Assembly: GCA_048058975.1 (NCBI GenBank)
Contig: JBLLNP010000006.1
Coordinates: 1-64,000, forward strand
Direction of reading: 5' to 3'
Source of the DNA: RHLJ01 sp048058975
GTDB lineage: Bacteria; Bacteroidota; Rhodothermia; Balneolales; Balneolaceae
Length of the DNA: 64,000 bases
Shown piece after piece: positions 53,356 through 61,329 of the stretch. The position numbers and the translations under genes are program-made. The first letter of the stretch is position 1. The number at the start of each line of letters is the position of its first letter. A model generated the notes under the pieces. That model searched no databases, was not told the origin of the DNA, and saw nothing but the letters and a program-made list of their open reading frames with translations.

Positions 53356-53604
53356 TTACGATTTCTCAAAATGTATTTCAGATTTATGATCTCGAAGAAT
53401 TCTTAGCAAAATATATTGGGCAAGTTCTTCTGGTGAATCCATAATTTTAGGTGGAAAATCTGACCAAATTTTATTTCTCAGCCAAGAAGGAAACTGTTGA
53501 GCTTGACCATCCCAATCTTCAGTAAGCCATCGAGCAGCCAGTTTTTCATTCGGCTCCATGAACTGCTGATAATTTGAAAGAATATATTTTGTCTCTGGCT
53601 TCAT
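53356..53604 (-). CDS. Cassette gene F: small soluble protein
   Basis: The protein is 82 aa, the only array protein with neither a membrane helix nor a signal peptide. The sequence is rich in Trp, Glu and Lys (NEKLAARWLTEDWDGQAQQFPSWLRNK, then EELAQYILLRILRDHKSE) and predicted helical. No family is recognised. The cassette is 368 bp, the smallest. Confidence 0.6.
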   Translation of the reverse strand: MKPETKYILSNYQQFMEPNEKLAARWLTEDWDGQAQQFPSWLRNKIWSDFPPKIMDSPEELAQYILLRILRDHKSEIHFEKS

Positions 53605-53618
53605 TCTTTAAGTAAGCT

Positions 53619-53745
53619 GCATAACGACCCGGCGTTTAAGCGGCGAGGGTTTCCGGTTTTTCTGAAAGTAACAGAAATAAATAGTTAGCTGAAAGTTAGA
53701 AATGCGGAGCCAATACCCGAGTCCGACTTGAAACGCTTGTTATAC
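53619..53745 (-). repeat. attC6 (long type, 127 nt)
   Basis: Opens GCATAAC, then GACCCGGCGTTTAAGCGGCG, and closes GAGTCCGACTTGAAACGC then TTGTTATAC. The middle resembles attC2, including AGTAACAGAA and TAGTTAGCT. Confidence 0.9.
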
Positions 53746-53749
53746 CACA

Positions 53750-54166
53750 CTAGTACATATGGATTTCGCATGCACTTAGTGAAATAATGACACTATCAAT
53801 TTCACTACTTTCGCGATAATAATATTGATTGTCGAAACCAATATAGGAAACATAAACAGTATCAAGCTCACTACTATTAATTCTAAAGGTACCTGATCTA
53901 TTTGCTTGACCAGATAACAAAGTTGGGTTTTTACCAAACCAAATTGCAGCACCAGGAAGAGGTGTTTGTTCTAAAGAGTCAAGAACTGTTACCCAAAACC
54001 CAGTAGCAGTATCGGATCGAAAGGTTTGGTAAGAGTTTTTAGGGCTAATATATTTCGATGAACAATCTGTCCAATAACCCCATGATAGTTCAGGTTCTCT
54101 ATTTAGGAACGAACCACAGCTCATGACAAAGAAAACTATAAAAACAGATAGAATCAGGTTTTTCAA
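53750..54166 (-). CDS. Cassette gene G: lipoprotein with carboxypeptidase-regulatory-like domain
   Basis: The protein is 138 aa with a lipobox VMSC (Cys17). A beta-sandwich of the carboxypeptidase regulatory (CarboxypepD_reg) type follows, visible in TPLPGAAIWFGKNPTLLSG and QANRSGTFRINSSELDTVYVS. It ends with a Ser-rich strand. Such domains mediate binding or stability in surface proteins. It is the first complete cassette of the array (565 bp), with the truncated attC7 upstream. Confidence 0.68.
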   Translation of the reverse strand: MKNLILSVFIVFFVMSCGSFLNREPELSWGYWTDCSSKYISPKNSYQTFRSDTATGFWVTVLDSLEQTPLPGAAIWFGKNPTLLSGQANRSGTFRINSSELDTVYVSYIGFDNQYYYRESSEIDSVIISLSACEIHMY

Positions 54167-54183
54167 CTTGGAGTGCTTGTGTG

Positions 54184-54270
54184 GTATAACGACCCGGCGT
54201 TTAAGCGGCGCAGGTTCTCGGTTTTTGTTGAAGTAACCAAATTAATCAGTTAGCAACAAGCAAAATTAAG
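54184..54270 (-). repeat. attC7, truncated half (R' side kept)
   Basis: GTATAAC, then GACCCGGCGTTTAAGCGGCG and a long-type middle, continue to 54270 and then end where the MITE-like repeat begins. The right arm (CTTGAAACGCTTGTTA) is absent on both sides of the repeat. Confidence 0.85.
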
Positions 54271-54382
54271 TTGTCATGCTGAATTCAATTCAGCATCTGT
54301 AGGGAGTGGTTCGTTGGTCCGGTTATGAGTTAAATCAACGTTTATATACTTCGCAGATCCCGGATCAAGTCCGGGATGACAA
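54271..54382. repeat. MITE-like repeat abutting the integron array
   Basis: The 112-bp element has terminal inverted repeats TTGTCAT (54271-54277) and ATGACAA (54376-54382). Two hairpins are inside: ATGCTGAAT/ATTCAGCAT (54276-54296) and ATCCCGGA-TCAAG-TCCGGGAT (54357-54377). It has no coding capacity and shares its layout with 7091-7161. Confidence 0.7.
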
Positions 54383-54442
54383 TTGGAAGGATTGAATAGA
54401 TATTACACTAAAAAAATTTTCCCTGATATTGGGAATAATGGC

Positions 54443-55078
54443 TTAGTTTGTAATAACGATGGGTGAGGTCTGGTACACATAAGAGTTCATCAGCTGACCA
54501 TCTTGAGAGTATTTTATTGTGAATTGAATTGGATCAGTAGTTTCGGGTGCAGTTTTCGGCAGCAGAAACATTTGACTAGGAACAGTAGGTTCAGAATCTA
54601 AAAACTCATTGAGACTACTTCGGTGATACCCGGAAGCTTGGTAAAGCACAATGATATCAAATAGATCTGATAAATTGGTTCCGGAAGTATATTCCGGATT
54701 AAAATCTGTGCTGCTTAAAATTTCTATCTGGGTAATTATCTCTTCTGAATGCAAAGCGGGAGGAGAACAGGCAAATGCCTGCGACAAGAAAGAAAATGGG
54801 TTGAGTTTTTCTTTGCTCAAAGAATAAAGCTCAAACATTGGAAACATCGCCAAACCCAAAGAATCAAACTTAACAGTATCCGATTCTAATATTCCGTATT
54901 GGACATTTAAGGTTTGGTTTTGGGTAACGGAGAGATGTTTAAAATCTGTAATAAAATCAACTGTTCTGAATTTATCATCAAAAGGACCGCAACTTTCTAC
55001 GACTTTATTACACGAAACGGAATAGAAGGGTAAAAGGCATGCCCAAAAAATGTATATGACTATCGTTCTTACAAACAT
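54443..55078 (-). CDS. Lipoprotein of unknown function (DUF5034-like)
   Basis: The protein is 211 aa with a lipobox SVSC (Cys23). A beta-rich domain follows with SQAFACSPPALHSEEIITQIEIL and SSTDFNPEYTSGTNLSDLFDI, the pattern of DUF5034 proteins in Bacteroidota; the Cys in FACSPP may form a disulfide with CGPFD near the N-terminus. The role is unknown. The gene is on the same strand as the cassettes and directly upstream of the truncated attC7, so it could be a cassette whose attC was damaged; this is inference. Confidence 0.6.
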   Translation of the reverse strand: MFVRTIVIYIFWACLLPFYSVSCNKVVESCGPFDDKFRTVDFITDFKHLSVTQNQTLNVQYGILESDTVKFDSLGLAMFPMFELYSLSKEKLNPFSFLSQAFACSPPALHSEEIITQIEILSSTDFNPEYTSGTNLSDLFDIIVLYQASGYHRSSLNEFLDSEPTVPSQMFLLPKTAPETTDPIQFTIKYSQDGQLMNSYVYQTSPIVITN

Positions 55079-55258
55079 TCGCTCTCCCAGTTTTAGATAA
55101 TCTCACTTGTGTTAGTAGTAACCATGTACGCAAAATTGATTATGACTATTTAACCAAGAATAATCAACTAAAAATACACCTGAGGATTTTAAAAAGTTCA
55201 AAGAAAAGACAGTCAAGTATAAATAAAGACTGTAAGTATGAATAAAGTGAGGCTCATA

Positions 55259-55279
55259 AAGCACTAACATTTAGTGCTT
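55259..55279 (-). terminator. Weak terminator after the UPF0173 hydrolase gene
   Basis: Stem AAGCACTAA / TTAGTGCTT with a 3-nt loop, 22 bp after the stop on the minus strand, without a long T tract. A 14-bp direct repeat (AAGTATAAATAAAG and AAGTATGAATAAAG, 55216 and 55235) lies next to it. Nothing else is seen in the 55079-55301 gap. Confidence 0.45.
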
Positions 55280-55301
55280 CCCTGCTTTTATGGCTTAACT
55301 T

Positions 55302-56006
55302 TTACCCTAGAAAGTTCTCTCCGATTTTTGGGATAATAGCTTTGGTTTCGGTATAGCTTTCCAGTGTTTCCTTGAACTCATTGGGATCAGCATCGATAGG
55401 AGGCCAGGTTCCGTAATGAATGGGTACAGCTAAATCGGGATCGATCATCTCCACAGCATACGCGGCTTCTTCGGGACCCATGGTAAAGTGATCGCCAATA
55501 GGTGCCAGAACTATATGAGGTTCGTACAGTTCGCCATATAATTCCAGATCGGCAAAAATGTTGGTGTCGCCCATGTGGTAAATGCAGATATCATCCTCAA
55601 ACGAAAGTACTAAGCCCGCAGGATCTCCCGCATATTGGCCTTTATACGAAGAACTGTGATTGGCTGAAACCATAGTGACTGAGAAATCATCAAAATGAAC
55701 TGTGCCACCTTTGTTAAATCCAACGCCCTGCTCTTCAGGTAACCCTTCTTTGGTGAGTAGTCCTATCAATTCGAGCATTCCAACGACTTTAGCTCCGGTG
55801 TTTTTAGCGATTTCAAGCGTATCACCAACATGATCGTCGTGTCCATGGGTGAGTAGGATGAAATCTGCTTCTTTAACTTCTTTAAATTCATCCGGTGTGG
55901 ATGGGTTGTCTTTCAAAAAAGGATCGATGTAAATAATGTGACCTTTTGGGGAGATAAGTTTAGTTGCTGAATGACCCAGCCAGAAAGCTTGCACCTTAGT
56001 TTCCAT
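55302..56006 (-). CDS. UPF0173 metal-dependent hydrolase (MBL fold)
   Basis: The protein is 234 aa, the standard family length. LLTHGHDDHVGDT (His54, His56, Asp58, His59) gives the metallo-beta-lactamase di-zinc motif, and SANHSSSYKG and MGDTNIFADLELYGE supply further ligands. The first part IYIDPFLKDNPSTP is the usual UPF0173 opening. The reaction is unknown; relatives include lactonase- and phosphodiesterase-like enzymes. It is a single gene with a 56-bp lead before the divergent ytxJ. Confidence 0.93.
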   Translation of the reverse strand: METKVQAFWLGHSATKLISPKGHIIYIDPFLKDNPSTPDEFKEVKEADFILLTHGHDDHVGDTLEIAKNTGAKVVGMLELIGLLTKEGLPEEQGVGFNKGGTVHFDDFSVTMVSANHSSSYKGQYAGDPAGLVLSFEDDICIYHMGDTNIFADLELYGELYEPHIVLAPIGDHFTMGPEEAAYAVEMIDPDLAVPIHYGTWPPIDADPNEFKETLESYTETKAIIPKIGENFLG

Positions 56007-56118
56007 ATCAAAGAAATAGATTTCGAGTTTTTTATTAGTTACTTAATGTAGTAAATGCAATCTTAGTTCCAATGGATTTATGATTCTGAACCGTTATCTT
56101 ATCGAAAACACAATTGTA

Positions 56119-56508
56119 ATGGGCTTTTTTGATTCAATATTCGGAAGCGGGGAGCCGTCGGAAACCTCAACCTGGAATTTTCTTACCCACCAAGAACAAG
56201 TTGATGAGGTGTTTCTTCAATCGAATGAAGTTCCTCAAATTATCCTAAAGCATAGTAACAGTTGCGGAACCAGCTATTTTGCTAAGAAAAACCTTGAATC
56301 AATTACAAAAGAAGAGCTTGGAGATACGGAGCTACATTTAATTGATGTAATCCGAAGTCGCCCTACGTCCAACTATCTGGCTGAGAAAGTGAGAGTGAGG
56401 CATGAATCTCCTCAGGTATTTGTGATCAAGAACGGGGAGCTAATTTGGCATGCTTCGCACGGTATGGTAACAAGCAAGAACGTGATTGAGATGCTGAAAA
56501 CTAAGTAG
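56119..56508 (+). CDS. ytxJ: YtxJ-like bacillithiol-system redox protein
   Basis: The protein is 129 aa from the ATG at 56119 (MGFFDSIFGSG); an ATG at 56080 adds 13 poorly conserved residues. The thioredoxin-like fold carries a single active-site Cys49 in IILKHSNSCGTSYF, and later VRHESPQVFVIKNGELIWHASH. This is the monothiol bacilliredoxin YtxJ type, which removes bacillithiol from proteins. Its presence implies that the organism makes bacillithiol. It is flanked by a strong convergent terminator shared with xerD. Confidence 0.85.
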   Translation: MGFFDSIFGSGEPSETSTWNFLTHQEQVDEVFLQSNEVPQIILKHSNSCGTSYFAKKNLESITKEELGDTELHLIDVIRSRPTSNYLAEKVRVRHESPQVFVIKNGELIWHASHGMVTSKNVIEMLKTK

Positions 56509-56516
56509 TAAGGAAT

Positions 56517-56564
56517 AAGGAAAAGGGAGAAAAAGTAAATTTAATTTCCTTCTCCCTTTTCCTT
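56517..56564. terminator. Bidirectional terminator between ytxJ and xerD
   Basis: A 15-bp stem (AAGGAAAAGGGAGAA and its complement) with an 18-nt loop, T-rich on both sides, lies between convergent stops. Confidence 0.75.
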
Positions 56565-56576
56565 TCTTCTTGCACT

Positions 56577-57488
56577 TTAACCTCTTGGATGAAACTGCTT
56601 GTGCGTTTGATGCAGCAAGGAGCGATCTACGTGAGTATAAATTTCTGTTGTAAGAATAGAAGCATGGCCCAGCATTTCCTGTACCGCCCGTAAATCCGCA
56701 CCGCCTTCAAGTAAATGCGTAGCAAAAGAATGTCTGAAAATATGAGGATACACCGGTTTTGTAATATCCGCTTCCTTAGCTGCCTTTTGTACGATATTCC
56801 AAACGCTCATCCGGGTTAATGCCCCACCTCGTTGATTCAGAAATACTTTGTTCTTTGCTTTGTCTGCTTTCTTTGGATCGAAAAAAAGAGGGCGTGCCTG
56901 TTCTATATAATGCTCAAGCGCATCCTGAGCGATTTCACCTACAGGAACTAGCCTTTCTTTACTTCCTTTACCAATCACTCGGATAAATCCTATTTCAAAA
57001 AACAATCGGTCTGTTTCCATGTCGGTGAGTTCGCTAACCCGCATTCCGGTTCCATATAAACATTCAAGAATGGCTTTGTCCCGGATTCCAGCCGGTTTAG
57101 TGGTGTCCGGTGTATCGAGCATGGCTTCGATTTCCTGCGGATCGAGTACTTCAGGGAGTTTTTTTGCTTTTTTGGGAAGCTCAATCAATTCAGCTGGGTT
57201 TGCAGCGGTGATTCCTTCTACTACGGCAAATTCGTGAAATCCCCGGATACTGGAAATATTACGAGCCAATGAACTTGCAGAAAGTAATTCATGATCAATC
57301 AAATAATTCAGAAAATCTTCGATATGAGAAAGTGTGACTCCGGCCAGATCGATGATTTTTTTTTCGACCAGTAAAAACTGAAGGTAACGGTTCAGGTCGT
57401 TTTCATATGAGACAATGGAATTGCCTGCTAAGCCTTTTTCGAGCTTTATAAACTGAAGATATAAATCGAGTTCCTGCTTAAAACGCAC
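56577..57488 (-). CDS. xerD: Tyrosine recombinase XerD
   Basis: The protein is 303 aa, the usual XerC/D length. The N-terminal SAM-like domain precedes the catalytic domain with Arg150 (GTGMRVSELT), Lys174 (VIGKGSKERL), His249 and Arg252 (YPHIFRHSFA), His275 (LGHASI) and nucleophile Tyr284 (TEIYTH). No alpha-I2-type insertion near the second motif is seen, so it is not an integron integrase. It resolves chromosome dimers at dif. It starts 2 bp after the pgpH stop and so shares its transcript. Confidence 0.94.
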   Translation of the reverse strand: MRFKQELDLYLQFIKLEKGLAGNSIVSYENDLNRYLQFLLVEKKIIDLAGVTLSHIEDFLNYLIDHELLSASSLARNISSIRGFHEFAVVEGITAANPAELIELPKKAKKLPEVLDPQEIEAMLDTPDTTKPAGIRDKAILECLYGTGMRVSELTDMETDRLFFEIGFIRVIGKGSKERLVPVGEIAQDALEHYIEQARPLFFDPKKADKAKNKVFLNQRGGALTRMSVWNIVQKAAKEADITKPVYPHIFRHSFATHLLEGGADLRAVQEMLGHASILTTEIYTHVDRSLLHQTHKQFHPRG

Positions 57489-57490
57489 GG

Positions 57491-59899
57491 TCAGGTTTGT
57501 TGAGATTCTTCTTCCCGTGATTCCTCATTTTCAATGAGATTTTCTTCCTGTTCTCGTTTAGCAGCTTCGGCTTTTTCCGCTTCTTCTTTTTCTCTTTTCT
57601 GATCTTCCGGATATTCAATTCTACTGTGATAAACCCCAACCAAAATATTCAAAAAGGTTTCTTTGATGATTTGAAGGTCTCTGAACGTAAGCGGACAATG
57701 ACTTAACTGTCCTTCCGTAACCCGGTCGTCTACCATTCGGTTTACTAAACTTTCCAGCTTGTTATAAGTAGGATTTTTCATTGCACGGGATGCTGCCTCA
57801 ATGCCATCCGCAAGAAGAAGGATTCCGGTTTCTTTGGTTGAAGGAAGAGGTCCGTCATACCTGAACTGTTCTTCATTCAACATGCCTTTAAGGGTTTCAT
57901 CTTCTTTGGCTTTTTCAAAAAAGTACCTGATGATGGAGGTTCCATGGTGAGTTTCAATAAAGTGAATGAGTGTATTTGGAAGCCCGTGTTCTTCCGCCAT
58001 TTTAACCCCTTCGCTTACATGTGCCTTAATCACCATCGCGCTCATCTGAGGCTTAAGCTTATCATGTTCATTCACACCACTGGATTGATTCTCGACGAAG
58101 TATTCTGGTTTTATCATCTTGCCAATATCATGATATAACGCTCCAACACGACTTAATAAAGGGTTTGCTCCAATTGCAGAAGCTGCCGCTTCCGAAAGAT
58201 TCGCTACCTGCAAACTGTGGTGGAAAGTGCCCGGCGCTTTATTCATCAGATCCTTTAGCAGCGGTTGATTGGTATCTCCAAGTTCAAGAAGAGTGAAGTC
58301 GGTAGTTACGCCAAACAGTTTTTCAAATAACAGAATAATCGGGTAAGTAAATAAGATGAATACCGAATTGATGGCGATGAACATCAGGTTACTGGAAACA
58401 ACTTCCCAACCATCCATCTTGGCAAGGCTGAAAGCCCCCATCGTAATTACGTATGTTAGAAATACAATTCCCGGTGTGGTGAAGAAAAACTGAGACCGGT
58501 CTTTCACATCCCGAACGGAAAATACTCCCATTGAACAAGCAGCTATCGTAGAAATAGTGAATTCGAAGTTATAGCCATGTACCAATCCGATTAATGAAGC
58601 TAGCGTAACAGAGGCTATGATTCCCACCCTGGAATCAAAAATGATGGTTAGTATAATCGGAGCGATTGCAACCGGAATGATATACGGATGTGCAACGTCC
58701 AGAGAAATGATTGCTGCTGTTGCAATGCTGATTAAACTAAGCGTGAGGAAAACAAGGAAGAATAACCCATTATGAGAACTGATTTTTCTGCGATACAAGT
58801 ACAGATACATGAAAAAGACCATGGAGATAACAATCACTAAAATCACTCCACCGCTAAACCTAAGCCAACGCTCAAATTCGGAAGCATTCAGAGAACGTGC
58901 TTCATCAAGACTGGCGAGAATATTGGCGGTTGCTTCATTTACAATATCTCCTTTTCGAATAATAACCTGTCCCTGTGCCATAGCTCCTTTAGTTTCAGAA
59001 ATATTCGCAATGGCCTCATTCAATCGTTCTAACCTTCGTTCTTCACTGATTTTATAATTCGGAGCAATCACTTTGTTGTAAAGCTCTATACCAAGCCGGG
59101 CTAAATCTTCCTGCAACATTCTGTTCAATTGGAACTGGGCGTACTCATTGGCGCCCCTTAAATCCCGAACACGAGCAATATTGATAGATTGCTCAGTACT
59201 TTGAGATGGATTCAGAACTGTAATTTGCTCTGCTGCGATATTTGCTTTATTTACATTTACGATTCCCTGACTGAGTAAGTCGTCTATTATAGATTCTAAT
59301 GTTTGTTTAACCTGAATACCACTAAATCGGTTATCGGGTAAATTCCTGCTTTTTACATCGTGGTAGCTGATGAGTAAGGTGTTCAACGCGAAATCAGTAA
59401 GCCCGATATTTGATTGCTCGTACTCTCGGCTAAAGCGAAGGCTGTCATCGAGTACGGTAGGACTGCTGTCATCTTTGGAAGTCTGCCAGTCGTTATACGT
59501 TTCAAGAATTGGCTGAAGGGCACGGTACAAAGAATCGAGGCGTGTTTGAATAGCAATTGATGCACCTGCGTCAACAACAAAAATAGGAGGAAGTTGTTCT
59601 TCAAGCGCTTGTTGCTCAGTTGCAATTTCTTCTGCAGTTTTCTTAAGTGCAAAAGTATAAGGTGCCGTTAAGTCATCAGCTCTCCATGGCTGTCCAACAG
59701 TATAATTGAAGGTTGATCGAACTGAAGTGCGGGGTAATGAAAACACAGAAATCAAAATAAAGCAGAGGAAAATAAATGCTCTCAGGTAAGGATTTCGTTT
59801 GAGAGAATACGCTTCCTGCTCTTTTTTCATTTTTTCGCCCAGCAGAGGAATCATTTCTTTTTTCTTTCTGCTCAGGCCTATTTTTTCGAGTAAACCCAT
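57491..59899 (-). CDS. pgpH: 7TM-HD phosphohydrolase (PgpH-like cyclic-di-AMP phosphodiesterase)
   Basis: The protein is 802 aa. A cytoplasmic start, one helix near residue 45, a large extracellular domain (7TMR-HDED, about 65-350), a seven-helix block (about 350-540) and the HD-GYP-like HD domain with FHHSLQVANLSEAAASAIGAN and GALYHDIGKM complete the architecture. Conserved AHVSEGVKMAEEHGLP and FIETHHGTSIIRYFF carry further metal ligands. The tail is acidic and coiled (EEAEKAEAAKREQEENLIE). The family hydrolyses cyclic-di-AMP, here presumably to control osmotic and potassium balance. Confidence 0.92.
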   Translation of the reverse strand: MGLLEKIGLSRKKKEMIPLLGEKMKKEQEAYSLKRNPYLRAFIFLCFILISVFSLPRTSVRSTFNYTVGQPWRADDLTAPYTFALKKTAEEIATEQQALEEQLPPIFVVDAGASIAIQTRLDSLYRALQPILETYNDWQTSKDDSSPTVLDDSLRFSREYEQSNIGLTDFALNTLLISYHDVKSRNLPDNRFSGIQVKQTLESIIDDLLSQGIVNVNKANIAAEQITVLNPSQSTEQSINIARVRDLRGANEYAQFQLNRMLQEDLARLGIELYNKVIAPNYKISEERRLERLNEAIANISETKGAMAQGQVIIRKGDIVNEATANILASLDEARSLNASEFERWLRFSGGVILVIVISMVFFMYLYLYRRKISSHNGLFFLVFLTLSLISIATAAIISLDVAHPYIIPVAIAPIILTIIFDSRVGIIASVTLASLIGLVHGYNFEFTISTIAACSMGVFSVRDVKDRSQFFFTTPGIVFLTYVITMGAFSLAKMDGWEVVSSNLMFIAINSVFILFTYPIILLFEKLFGVTTDFTLLELGDTNQPLLKDLMNKAPGTFHHSLQVANLSEAAASAIGANPLLSRVGALYHDIGKMIKPEYFVENQSSGVNEHDKLKPQMSAMVIKAHVSEGVKMAEEHGLPNTLIHFIETHHGTSIIRYFFEKAKEDETLKGMLNEEQFRYDGPLPSTKETGILLLADGIEAASRAMKNPTYNKLESLVNRMVDDRVTEGQLSHCPLTFRDLQIIKETFLNILVGVYHSRIEYPEDQKREKEEAEKAEAAKREQEENLIENEESREEESQQT

Positions 59900-59994
59900 G
59901 AAGTACAGCCGTTTTAGATTTAGAAGACAAGTTTACCAACACGCTTCTAATTTACAAATCTAATATTCGATTAAACAGCGTTCAGGAAAAGAGA

Positions 59995-60711
59995 TTATTT
60001 GGAGATATCCTTCATTTGCTGGAGAGTAATCCTCTTCTCGTAATAAGCTTTACCAACTACAACAGCATCGATGTTTTCCGCATCAAGCTTTCCGAGATCT
60101 TCCAGAGAGGAAACACCACCAGATGCAATAAGCCTGATTTGCGGAAATTTTGATTTCAATTCCACGTAGAGTTCCAGGTTTGGGCCGCTCAATGTTCCGT
60201 CTTTTGAGATATCGGTACAAAGAATTTCCTGAAGTCCGTGATCAATCATTCTGGTAACGAAAGAATCTATCGATTCAGAGGCAGTTTCCAGCCAGCCTCC
60301 ATAGGCTATTTTTCCATCCTTTAAATCCATTCCCAGAATGGCACGGTCAGGATACTCCTTCAGTAGCTTCAGCCAATCCTGTTCATTTTTTACCGCCATA
60401 GAGCTACAAATTACTTTCGAGAGTCCTTGCTCAAGCAAGTATTCAGCATCTTCGAAAGTTCTGATTCCCCCACCGGTTTGAACGGAAATTCCAAGTTCTT
60501 TAATCACTTGCCTGATGTGGGGAAGGTTTACAAAATATCCTTCTTTGGCCCCATTCAGATCAACAATATGAATATGTGAAAATCCGGCTTTTTTGAATTC
60601 CTGAGCTTGTCCCAAAGGGGATTCATTATATACAGTAACTTCATCATAAGCGCCTTTGTGTAATCGTACGCACTGCCCGTTTAGCAGATCTATGGCTGGA
60701 ATAACTTGCAT
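59995..60711 (-). CDS. hisA: HisA, ProFAR isomerase
   Basis: The protein is 238 aa. It is a TIM barrel with MQVIPAIDLLNGQCVRLHKG (catalytic Asp8) and LGMDLKDGKIAYGGW, and the conserved TDISKDGTLSGPN (Asp) and ASGGVSSLEDLGKL phosphate sites. It performs the Amadori isomerisation in histidine synthesis. It follows hisH by 21 bp and is the last his gene in this run; hisF, normally adjacent, is not here. Confidence 0.95.
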   Translation of the reverse strand: MQVIPAIDLLNGQCVRLHKGAYDEVTVYNESPLGQAQEFKKAGFSHIHIVDLNGAKEGYFVNLPHIRQVIKELGISVQTGGGIRTFEDAEYLLEQGLSKVICSSMAVKNEQDWLKLLKEYPDRAILGMDLKDGKIAYGGWLETASESIDSFVTRMIDHGLQEILCTDISKDGTLSGPNLELYVELKSKFPQIRLIASGGVSSLEDLGKLDAENIDAVVVGKAYYEKRITLQQMKDISK

Positions 60712-60732
60712 GAATAGTATCTCTTTTCTCTT

Positions 60733-61329
60733 CTAATTTTGATAAACGTAATCCAAAAAATTCTTCAGGATTTTAGCTCCTGTGGTTCCTGATTTCTCAG
60801 GATGAAACTGAACACCGAAATAATTGTCTTTAGCAACTACCGCGATAAATGGATTAATATAGTCGCAACTGGCTACCGAAAATTCGTTCTCAGGAGCATA
60901 GTAGCTATGTACGAAATACAAAAATTCGTTCTCTTCAATTCCATTAAGCAGGGGATGTTTTTCATTTTTTGAAAAAGTATTCCAGCCCATGTGAGGAACT
61001 TTTGCTTGGCTTTCATCAAACCTGACTAATGAACCGGGGATTACACCAAGCCCTTTGGTGTTCCCTTCACTCGATGATTCAAATAATAACTGCATGCCCA
61101 CACAAATGCCTAAAACAGGTTTTTTAGTCTGTTTCAGCCATTCATCGATACCTTTTTCTTTCAGAGATTCCATGGCCGACCATGCGTGGCCAACACCTGG
61201 GAAAATAACTCCATCGGCGGTATCCAATTGTTCAGGAGTTTCTGCAAGAAAATAATCCGCTCCCAGCCTGTCCAAGGCATTAGATACAGAAGCAATGTTC
61301 CCGGCTTTATATTTAATAAGTGCTATCAT
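60733..61329 (-). CDS. hisH: HisH, glutaminase subunit of imidazoleglycerol-phosphate synthase
   Basis: The protein is 198 aa, class I glutamine amidotransferase. KPVLGICVGMQLLFE contains the nucleophile Cys76; the His and Glu of the triad lie in YFGVQFHPEKSG. It supplies ammonia to HisF. The gene lies between hisB and hisA without gaps, so it belongs to the operon. Confidence 0.96.
   Translation of the reverse strand: MIALIKYKAGNIASVSNALDRLGADYFLAETPEQLDTADGVIFPGVGHAWSAMESLKEKGIDEWLKQTKKPVLGICVGMQLLFESSSEGNTKGLGVIPGSLVRFDESQAKVPHMGWNTFSKNEKHPLLNGIEENEFLYFVHSYYAPENEFSVASCDYINPFIAVVAKDNYFGVQFHPEKSGTTGAKILKNFLDYVYQN

Larger units (their letters stand above)
50927..54270 (-). mobile_element. 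Integron cassette array (CALIN-like), six complete attC sites plus one truncated
   Basis: All genes lie on the minus strand and each is followed by an attC. Recombination points (G^TT of the core at each head) give six complete cassettes: 53625-54189, 53257-53624, 52572-53256, 52128-52571, 51601-52127 and 50933-51600. No intI gene is in the window. The upstream end (54,184-54,270) is a half attC cut at a MITE-like repeat. Confidence 0.9.

Noticed and set aside
50927..54270. Regularly spaced repeats considered as a CRISPR array
   Set aside because: The repeats are 90-127 nt with genes of 250-600 bp between them and paired arms. Neither spacer length nor repeat length fits CRISPR, and there are no cas genes.
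54443..55078. Lipoprotein gene considered as an eighth cassette
   Set aside because: It has no complete attC on its 3' side; only the truncated half-site beyond the MITE-like repeat remains. Cassette status cannot be shown.
56577..57488. Tyrosine recombinase near the attC array considered as the integron integrase
   Set aside because: It has normal XerD length and motifs (Arg150, Lys174, His249, Arg252, His275, Tyr284), no IntI-type insertion, and it is co-transcribed with pgpH. It is the housekeeping recombinase.
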